A stretch of 22,232 bases of DNA. Source: Cladosporium sp. IMV 00045. Taxonomy: Eukaryota; Ascomycota; Dothideomycetes; Cladosporiales; Cladosporiaceae. The notes beneath the pieces are model-generated. The model made no database searches. It was not told the origin of the DNA and saw only the letters and a program-made list of their open reading frames with translations. The position numbers and the translations under genes are program-made. Location of the stretch: positions 1 to 22,232 of the forward strand of contig MSJI02000614.1 of the NCBI GenBank assembly GCA_001931905.2, given 5' to 3'. Positions 10,687 through 19,167 of the stretch are shown here, in pieces. How positions within the stretch are numbered: the first letter of the stretch is position 1; each line of letters begins with the position of its first letter.

Positions 10687-10703
10687 TTCTTTGTTCTTTG
10701 TTC
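10687..10703 (+). promoter_or_regulatory. Two overlapping TR-box-like sites (TTCTTTGTTC) upstream of the HMG-box gene
   Basis: TTCTTTGTTC occurs at 10687-10696 and again at 10694-10703, sharing three bases. Both match the S. pombe Ste11 TR-box TTCTTTGTTY exactly and contain the CTTTGT core favoured by HMG boxes. They lie about 355-370 nt upstream of the start codon of the HMG-box gene itself. Fission-yeast Ste11 activates its own gene through such boxes, so autoregulation is a reasonable inference here. Confidence 0.5.
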
Positions 10704-10774
10704 GTGCATTTGCGGCACCCGAAAACGGCCAAGCCGAGCAGACAGCGTCAGCTGCTTCTGAGACATTCCAGCGG

Positions 10775-11419
10775 TCAGCAAGCAAGGGCACTCCGTGGCG
10801 AAGAAATGCAGGTTGCCACAACGCGAGCAAACGGCGTACATGGAGCCATGGAGTCGCCATAATCGTCTGCACGATCGTAAGATTTCAGGGCCGCAGGGCT
10901 GGGAGGGCTGCGTGGCTCGTCAAGGCTGCAGTCTCTGTGGAGACACGACCTTCCGGAATGTTGCACTACACCGCTAGTGCAAACGTGCTGTGCAACTCTT
11001 GACAACCTTACTACTGAATAGCTGACTGCATATTTGACTGATAGGTGAAAAGTTTCCCGAAACCGGCTCGCTGGAGATGGTGTAGGGGCGACAACAACCG
11101 GTACCGAACGAAATACTGCGTGGAGTACGACGGAAGACTCACAACCTACCAACACAAAGTCATTTGGTCGTGCGATTGTCCTGAGATGTTGCTTGTTGCG
11201 GTATAAGCCAATTTTGCAGTGGAACACCGGTGTTCCAGGAGGCGCCTCCCTCAACACACACCGCAACATCTCTTCCAAGCGCAAAACAGATATATCAATG
11301 TCCAGGAGCTCGGTCGGGCAAATGATCAGTGTGGGAGCACTACTTCGTCTCCGTACCACTGTACCGGGCCAAAACGCTCCGATGTTCGCCGGCTGGTTGC
11401 AGCGGAGTCGCCGTTGCAT
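10775..11419 (-). other. Unexplained open reading frame, possible orphan gene
   Basis: The minus-strand frame is open for at least 268 codons (from 11581). The first ATG is at 11419, leaving 214 residues. The translation is not low-complexity and has stretches of ordinary composition (PTELLDIDISVLRLEEMLR, then PGTPVFHCKIGLYRN), but I recognise no family. Codon choice is not strongly C-ending as in the neighbouring real genes, which argues against recent strong coding. It lies on the same strand as, and about 440 nt upstream of, the HMG-box gene, so it could be an independent small gene, part of a long leader, or chance. Confidence 0.2.
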
Positions 11420-12587
11420 GACCTTGGACAAAAAGTCATGACTAGATATCCATGAATGGTGTTGCTCGCTGCGAGGTGGTTGCACTACAATTATTGGTAG
11501 TAAACGCAGGAGGGTGTTGCGTCTCAAACACCTGCAGCGACGATCCGATACCGGGGGAATATTGATGTCGCATGGGAACACCAGGCAACGTCAGCTCGGG
11601 TGTGTATGGGCTGGGAGGACTCTCCAACATGAGGCGAGCATCCGTCAACTGGGTCTGCACGGTAATGGAAACGTGTTTACAAGGGTTTCATCGCGCACAA
11701 GTAGACGGATAGCTGCTGCAGGCTGCGTTGTGTGTAGCCATGCTGTCAGAGCGGGTATTGACCGCGTCGGTGAGAGTCATTTCCGTGATGCCAGGTGTGA
11801 GTGTCCGCGTCGCTGTCGGCAGGCGTTCGCATGATCAGAGAAGTGCACGAACGCCGGTTGGGTGCATACGGGAAATTGTGTGTCTGTGGTTGGTTCGCGG
11901 TGATTATTTGAAATATTGCCAGTGTGGTCTGACTATGTCGTGCGTCAGGTCCTTCCAAGCAGTAGAACCGGTGGGATGGGTATGTTCATGCGAATTTCCC
12001 TGTTTTGATAGACAAGGGTGTACCAGTGTCAACAGAAAGAATTCGCGTGTATTGAGATGCAGAGTTCCGTGGAGCAGACATGTTCGCCCATGATTCTGCA
12101 CGCTCGTCGTCACCTTGTTCGCAGACCTGGGTTGAGTCAACACTTCACTCGCATGTCTGAGTTGCCGTATTTGCCGGTGAGAAAGAATTGTAGCAGACCA
12201 GCTACATGCGTACGCGTATTGTCAGTGACAGGGTTGAAAGGAGGTGTCTTTGCAAGGTATGGGATGATAGAGGGAGCTGACTGTAGTGTCGTCCAAAGGA
12301 TCTCGTTCACCGACCTGGATGCTGTACCATTGGGTTCTCAAAGATCCGCAGGAGAGAGGAAAGCTGTGAGTGGTCCAGGTGTCTCATAATCTTACTGTCT
12401 CGACGCGTAAGAATATCGTTATTGGAAGGACGTTCAAGCGTTTTGCTCTCTGCCGTCTCGAACAACCATCTTCAGAAGTCTCAATAATCTCCGGCGGTCG
12501 TTCTACGTGCCCAAAGCTGACGCAAGCCAAGCAACCCCGGCTTTCGCTTCTCCAGTCCCTCTCTCTCCGCGGGCAGCCTCGCCAGGC

Positions 12588-12598
12588 GCTTTCACATG
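12588..12598 (+). promoter_or_regulatory. Copy of shared 11-mer GCTTTCACATG upstream of the hydrolase gene
   Basis: The exact 11-mer found in the 630-684 hairpin arms and upstream of the ABC transporter lies about 395-405 nt before the proposed hydrolase start. Function is inferred from recurrence in upstream regions only. Confidence 0.4.
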
Positions 12599-12992
12599 TC
12601 AGAAGGGTCAGCACGGCGTCGCTTGCCACCACTGGCCCGTTCGGCTTGTGCTGTCTCTCCCTCTCTCTTTCTTATGGGCACAGGTCACGATGGTCGAGTC
12701 CTGTGCCCATGTCTGTCTTCACACACGAGACACGCAACCCGGCATCTCTTTTTGCTCGTGATCCGCCCGTAGCCTCTTTGCTTCTTCTTGATAACATGCA
12801 AGACACATAACTTCTTCCCGCTCTTTCTCTGCTTCTACCCTCTATCATATTTGTCAAGCCCTTGTCATCTCATCATCCTCCTCCCTTGTGCTCACCCACT
12901 CGAATGCCTCGAGTGCCCACGCGGCAACACAATTGTCCACGTATGCACACATGTCTTCATAGGCCTGGAAGACACAGTAAGCACTCAAGAGC

Positions 12993-15349
12993 ATGATAGG
13001 TACTTTCTCCTCCCACACCTTCTATCACCACCTCCAGGCCAGCTCTGACTCTCTCCCGTCACAGACCACGCCCTCGGCAAGCCTTCCCACCGCTACCGCA
13101 AGTACCAGATCTTTACTGTGGTATTCCTCTGGTCGATCTACCTCTACAAAGGCAATAGACATGGACCACCAGTTCTGCGCAAGGTGTCGGCATTCTTCTC
13201 CAAACACCTCACACCATGGCATACTATGGTGCTGTCCATGTTGTACATGTACCTCATGCGCAACTTCTCCAGACTTGTCGGTCTAGAACCTCGAGAGCCA
13301 TTGGCAGGAAAATATGACCGCAACTACTTCAGAGCCACATGGGTGGCCACGGCTTTGGATGCGGGCTTTTGGAAGGCCATGTGGATACGTCCGCGCTGGC
13401 TGAGAGATATTGCGAGCATCGTCGGTACTCTTTACTACATGGTCTGCGCGGAGCAAGCGGACGAATATGTCCGAAAAGTACGCGCGGGCGGTTGTGACAT
13501 CGACCACATGCGAGTCTCTTGGAACAAAGGCAGGACGCCTTACATCAAGCTGGCTTCCTGGCTGGTCAGGCCGAAATGGTGTATGCGAACGCTGCCCATT
13601 CGCTCGCAAATTCAACGGCCAGAGGGAAGTGCCTATACCGAACCCATCGATTTCTGGCTCTACTACGACAAGCCGCAAGAGAAGCTGAAGAAGGAGACGA
13701 AGATCATTCTAGACATCCCTGGTGGTGGCTTCGTGGCCATGGACCCACGATGCCATGACGATAAACTCTTTGCATGGGCAGGAAACAGCAAACTGCCCGT
13801 TGTTGCGCTCAACTACAAGAAAGCTCCCGAATACCCGTACCCTTTCGCCTTGAACGAATGTTTCGACGCATACTTTCAAATCATTTCAACACGCGGGCAG
13901 TGTATTGGCTTGTCCGGCCGTACCATGCCCAAAATTGTCCTGAGTGGCGACAGCGCTGGCGGGAATCTCGCAGCAGGCCTGATCATCCGACTCCTGCAGA
14001 CGAGTCCATCAAACATCTACGACGATTCCTATCGTCAGCATACACAACATCTTCCTTTACCTGAAGCATTGATCATGATCTATCCGGCTTTGGAAATGAA
14101 CATTCACAGCTTCATGCGCCCAGAAGACGTAGAGCTCCTGAACAAACCCGAGTACAGGAATATGAACCGGAAGTTCATCAAGCGCAAGAGCGAGGCCTAT
14201 CGAAGACTGACCCCAAAAACGCCTCACGGCTCCGAAGACGAAGACGATACACCGCGAGCAGGCACGCCCCGAATTGGTACGCCCCAGATAGACGGCCCCA
14301 ACCGGCCCAGCAAGACCAAAGTCCTCGAGGACAAAGCCATCACCGAGTCACCCATAGCAGCCCATTCAGGCTTACATGCACTGAACGGCAAACCAACATC
14401 CACCCTCCTCGCCAACCCACGCCAACTCCGCACCAACGTCAAAATGTCCAGCATGATCTCTCAACTCCACGACCGCGTCCTCCCACCCGAGCTCCTCCGC
14501 GCCATGATCCTCCTGTACATCGGCGAGCAGCACAAACCAGACTTCACCGCCGACTACCTCCTGTCCCCCTTGCTAGCACCGGAGAGCATCCTGCAACGCT
14601 TCCCCAAAGTCTACATGCTCTGCGGCGAGCAAGACCCGCTCGCCGACGACACCTTCCTCTTCGCCGGACGGCTGCGCCAGGCCCACGCGCACCGCTTCCG
14701 CGAGCGCCAGGAGCTCGGGCTCGAGAGCTACAAGGCCGTGTACAACGACAAGCAGCACGTCGAGACCATGATCATCCACGGCGTCAGCCACGGCTTCCTG
14801 CAATTCGTCACCGTCTACCACCCCGGCTGGGCGTACATCGACCAATGCCGCCGGTGGATGATGGACGCCTTCTTCGACTCCGACCAGCGCGACGCCGCCG
14901 CCGCAGCAAACGCCACGGCCATCCAAAGCGAAGCTCCGACTCCCACCGCCGTCGAGCCAACAACCCCCGCCCCCAACGGCGAAGACTACTTCTCCCACCT
15001 GAAGAGCCCCCAAGCCCGCTTCCCACGCAGCGACCTCAACAACACCACATTTGCCCGTCACCACCGGCGCAAAGAAAGCAGCAGCGACGCGGAAGACCGA
15101 CCGTTGGAAATGACGCCCCTGCGCCAACGCGCCGACAGCTCGCTGGCCGAACGCCGCCGCCGCACGAGCAACAGCGGCCGCGGCTCGATTAAACGACTCG
15201 ATGGCAGCGGGCGTAGAAGTCCCGTCGCGACGCGCAAGAGCGAGGCTACCCTCATTCGATTACCGAGTGATACGGACTTGCTGGAGAGGAGGATGGGGAG
15301 TCTGGCGGGGCCGTTGCTGGGAAGGAAAGGGGGTGCAGATACGCCTTGA
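12993..15349 (+). CDS. Alpha/beta hydrolase, hormone-sensitive-lipase-like (abhydrolase-3 fold)
   Basis: The main exon is 13065-15349; its frame is open upstream to a CACAG acceptor ending at 13064, preceded by a CTGAC branch site. My preferred first exon is 12993-12999 (ATG ATA G, A at -3, donor GTACTT), giving MIDHALGKPS and 763 residues. A stronger donor, GTAAGC at 12977, could instead join an exon starting at ATG 12904 or 12943; the N-terminus is therefore uncertain. One hydrophobic segment (about 14-30) suggests a membrane anchor. The core has the oxyanion-hole region IPGGGF (220-225, with Pro where HSL proteins have His), nucleophile motif GDSAGG (297-302, Ser299), LCGEQDP (Asp526) and GVSHGF (His578). 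A Pro/Thr-rich insert (about 370-450) and a disordered, Arg/Ser-rich C-terminus (from about 610) frame it. Likely a lipid esterase or lipase; substrate unknown. Confidence 0.88.
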
Positions 15350-16187
15350 TTTGGTGTTGGGGAGAGGGGGGAGGGAAGGGAAGGAGAAGCGTGATTTACA
15401 TACTCTATCTCTTATAATCCGGGCACCTGCATTTCGAATGACGCTCTGCGAATGCATCGATCCTCTTGCCTTTTCTTTCGACAGCCATGAGTTGCTCGCA
15501 TGTCGATATCCACAACCTGCCATGATGATTTTATAGTCGGCCAAACATTGGGAAACGTTCAACAACGCCCACGCTTGTATATTCAGTTGACACCAATAAT
15601 AGCGTCTTTTCGTTGAACGGCAAATGAGAAATCCAAACACAAGCAAGCACACGCCCTCTCACAATTCAAAATCACGCTACAGCAGACCAATACAATACAA
15701 CATTCCAAAATAAAACCGATACGGTAGCGCGTGGATGGAAGGCTTTATGTACGTACGGGGGTAATTTGGTGCTGTTGTCACCTCTCATAGAATTACCAAC
15801 CAAACAAGAAAAAGAAGGGGAGAGAAAAAAAACATCTCCAATGCTCCACTCTCCGCGTTTTTCCAAATCTCCACCAACCCATCGGCGCTTTGGAGTTAGA
15901 AAACAGAGAAAAGTAGAGTGAGTGAGAAGAATTGAATTCGTTCAAAGCGTGAATGCTTCATCGCGTACTGTGGCCCCCGGGGGCATGTTAAGGGAGGAAG
16001 AGAGAGAAAAGAAAAGAAAACCAAAAGAAGACCAAAGCGCCAATCATCCATCCACGGTCTCGGTATCCTGGATGTTTTCTTCTGTGCTTTGATGATGATG
16101 ATCATGGCTGGTCGTGGACGTATGCGTGATTCCACGCCACCAAAAGATGCGCTAATAACCATAGTCACTTGAGAATCAAAGAAACCA
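15350..16187. other. Convergent intergenic region between the hydrolase and MAPKKK genes
   Basis: Both genes end here, so it should contain two 3' UTRs. An AATAAA hexamer at 15709-15714 on the plus strand, 360 nt after the hydrolase stop, is a possible polyadenylation signal. A purine-rich run near 15985-16035 would be pyrimidine-rich in the MAPKKK transcript. Short open frames show no domain. Confidence 0.55.
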
Positions 16188-19167
16188 TCAACCCTTCTGG
16201 TTGCAGAAAGCGCTGACCAGCAGCTCCGCAGCAGTCGGGCGTTTCTCGTGCTCGATCTCAAACGTGCGCTCCAAGAACTCCGTCGCCTCCGCGCTGCAGC
16301 CCTCAGGCAGATCGGGGCGGGCGTTGGTCGTGCTTCCCGCGCCGCTGCCGCCGATTTTGAAAATGGCCTGTAGCTGCGTGCAGTTGGGGTGCGGGTGGCT
16401 GCCCGTCATCATCTCGACAATCAAGCAGCCGAGAGACCAGATGTCTGCTTTCTTGGTGTAGGCTGTTTGACGCACGACTTCGGGCGCCATCCAGAAGACG
16501 GAGCCTTGCAGGGAGACTCGCGGACCGCCGCGCTTGAGTTGCGGGCCGCTGGAGTCTTTCAGGAGGGTGCTGGCTTCGACGCGTTTGGAGATGCCGAAGT
16601 CGGAGATCTTGACGGTGCCTTTGTTGTCGACGAGGATGTTGGCGCCTTTGATGTCGCGGTGGATGATGTCCTTGGAGTGCAAGTAGTTCAGGCCTTGCAG
16701 GATCTGTCGGACGAAGTTGGCGCAGAGCGGCTCGGGAAGTGAGCCGTAGTTGACGAGCATGGTGGCGACGGAGCCGCCGGCGACGTACTCGAGGAAAATG
16801 TTGAGGTGCTCTTCGTCGCTGTTCGAGCCCAGGTATTGCACGATGTTCGGGTGGCGCAGTTCGCGCAGCAGGGAGATTTCGTGCTTTAGGGCTTCGATCA
16901 TGTTATTCTTCTTCGCTGAGATTGCTGTGCCAGAGTCGGAGGGCATCTCGACCTGCTTGACGGCCATGAGTTCAGCGGTGACGGCATGCAGAGCGAGGAA
17001 GACCGTTCCGAAAGAGCCCTGTCCGATCATGGCGCCCTTCATGTACTTGAGGTCATCCCAGCTGTCCTTCTCCAGATGCTGCATGAGCTCTTCGTCCTCC
17101 TCCTCACCGTCTTCTGCAATATATTGAGAGAGGCGTGAGTTGAGGCTACCGCTTCCGGCTTCCGTCACAGCAGGAGAGCTAGCCGTATCATCAAAGTATG
17201 ATTGCATGGTCGTCTGTCCCTCAGGATCGGTGATGGAGAGGTTGTTTGTCCTTGTGCCATCCGAGCTACTGTCCTCACCAAACGATACGTAACTCCTCCT
17301 GTTCGGCTCAAGTGGTGACTCTTCATCCAAGGGCTCAAGCATGCTGCTGGCAACAGAATCTCTGAAGGTAGTACTTGGAAGTCCCAATCTTACAACACTG
17401 AGAGGTCGTGGTCCAGGTCTGGCTTTCTCACCTGCGCCGCTGACATGGCCATGTGTGAGCCACTGGTCTGCGATAGAGGGCAAAGGTGGCGCATCCTTTG
17501 CTACACTCGCAACACTGAAGCTGCTGGCCATGCTGAGCCTGCTCATGGCCTTGCTCATGCGGTTTGAGCGGCGAATGGACATGCGCACAGTGCGGTCCAT
17601 CTCTTCCTTCTTGACTTCTGGGAAGTAAGATTGCAGATCTTGCGTGATCAGCTCTGTGGGAGGGCGGGCGCCATAGAAATCCTTAAGCTTGCGCGCGCGC
17701 ATGGAAGCTGTGGTACTGGTGCTGACGTTGCGCGACAATGAGTTGTCTCCTTGGTGAGAGTCGAAGTAGCTGTTTCGTTCTGCCTGGCTGGCAGGCGACA
17801 TGGGATAGCTGACAGCCGCCAAGGGCTCGCCAGTAAGCTTTTCGATCTTGAGCTGACTTCTTGACTTTTGTGGTTGCTGTGGTTGCTGTATCTCAATCGC
17901 AGGAGGCGAAGGCACTTGCTGTTCCGCTAACCTAGCAGCAGCTCGCAATTGTTCGCCTTCCGGTTCGCCAGCGTGAATTTTTCTCAAGATAAGTCGGCCT
18001 CTTTCGCTCCTGATGCGGTCGTTGCACAGCTTGACCAGTTCTGTTTCGCCGATCTTGCGGCAAAATGTTGGGTTTGGATCTGTGCCATCGAGAACGTAGA
18101 AGCAGTATGATCGACAGTGGCTCTCGTTCAGTGCGCCCTTCTTCAATGTAATCCTGATTATGTCCTCTGCAGAACGGAACCCTTCGATATTGACAACAGA
18201 AGACCTGCCAGTCTCGTAGATGACCCGAATGAGCGGTTTATGTGAGGGCAAAGAGCCCGCTACCAAGGCTGTGGCTGCTGTGTCGATAGAAGGTGCTTGT
18301 TGCACGTGGCCAGCAAACCTCGCAGTTTGTGGAGTTTCGAGTGGCGTGTTTCGGCTGCTGCCATATCTGCTTCCGGAAGCAGGTGGTTGCGTGAAGTAGC
18401 CATTGTTCAGGTTCTGGTCTTTTCGTACACTCTCCATGGGAGCAGGAACATGAGCTCTTTGCATTCTAGGTCGCGCGTTCTCTTGATCCACGTGGGGTGA
18501 TGTTGGCCGTGACATTGCCTTCGGCGCAAGGAGAGGTCCATAGTTTGACGGGTCCTGGGAAGGAATTTGGCGAGACATGCGCTTTTCTGCGAGTGTCGTT
18601 GCAGGTTGGCGGGAGGTGTTGACTGGGCGCGGTGAGGCGGAAGATGGAGGGGTAAGCTGGGTGTTTCCGTCCAAAGTCGCCAATGAATGCTGCAAGATGT
18701 CAGTATAACGGGTTCCCTGCGCATTTGCAAAATTCCCTTACTCTGTTGATGCTCTTCATGCTCGCCTTCTTATAAACATTATGTCTGAAGACCTTTGCCT
18801 GCGAGCCAATTCGTACACGGTCTCCAATCTTCTTGATCCCCATCTCCTTCAACACTTGTTGGTCCATGTCCATCAAGTTCTCGCCATTGATGTTGTTTCT
18901 CCTGAATATTTCCACATATTGCCCGCAATTGATGCTCCTCAGCCAGTCTCCCACCCGAGCCTCGTCCCAGTCTTGCACCGACTCGGCAGCATTATCTCGA
19001 TAGGACTCAGAGAATTCGGATTCTGTGGGCGAGGTGAAAAGGTTGTGGTTGTTGTTGTTGACAGCGTTCGAGGCCGAGGGCGGCACGCGGTAGTGTGCAG
19101 CTGAAGGTGCCATGGCTGTAGAGCCCAGCGGTGCGGGATGTGGCTGTCGTGAGGCGATCGAGGTCAT
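16188..19167 (-). CDS. STE11: MAPKK kinase of the pheromone/filamentation pathway (Ste11/SteC/Byr2 type)
   Basis: Exons 19167-18742 and 18689-16188, joined across a 52-nt intron (GTAAGG donor at 18741, CTGAC branch, TTGCAG acceptor), encode 975 residues; splicing joins MKSINR to HSLATLDG. Domains in order: SAM (about 65-129), which in this family binds the Ste50 adaptor; a Ras-association-like domain (about 293-380, KPLIRVIYETGRSSVVNIEG at its start); a Ser-rich regulatory linker; and a complete kinase domain from about 690 to the C-terminus. Kinase landmarks are the glycine loop GQGSFG (698-703), Lys720, HRD (819-821) with IKGAN after it, DFG (839-841) and APE (877-879). The kinase phosphorylates an Ste7-type MAPKK, acting in the cytoplasm and at the membrane. 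In filamentous fungi this cascade controls mating, hyphal fusion and infection-related growth. No key residue is missing. The start ATG is the first of the frame before the SAM domain. Confidence 0.97.

Larger units (their letters stand above)
10335..12992. other. Divergent intergenic region between the HMG-box and hydrolase genes
   Basis: These 2.66 kb contain the promoters of both flanking genes. The HMG side (10335 to about 11000) carries the tandem TR-box-like site. The hydrolase side (about 12500-12910) is strongly pyrimidine-rich, as in a fungal core promoter and leader, and carries one copy of the shared 11-mer. A long open frame on the minus strand (10775-11581, first ATG at 11419) is listed separately. 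Three minus-strand frames around 10550-10860 are open for 60-115 codons, including a CSRCGNLHFFATECPC stretch (about 10828-10781), but I could not assemble a credible gene. Part of this may be a long HMG-gene leader. Confidence 0.5.

Noticed and set aside
14573..15127. 184-codon minus-strand open frame with Gly/Val-rich translation
   Set aside because: Shadow of the GC-rich 3' part of the hydrolase gene on the other strand.
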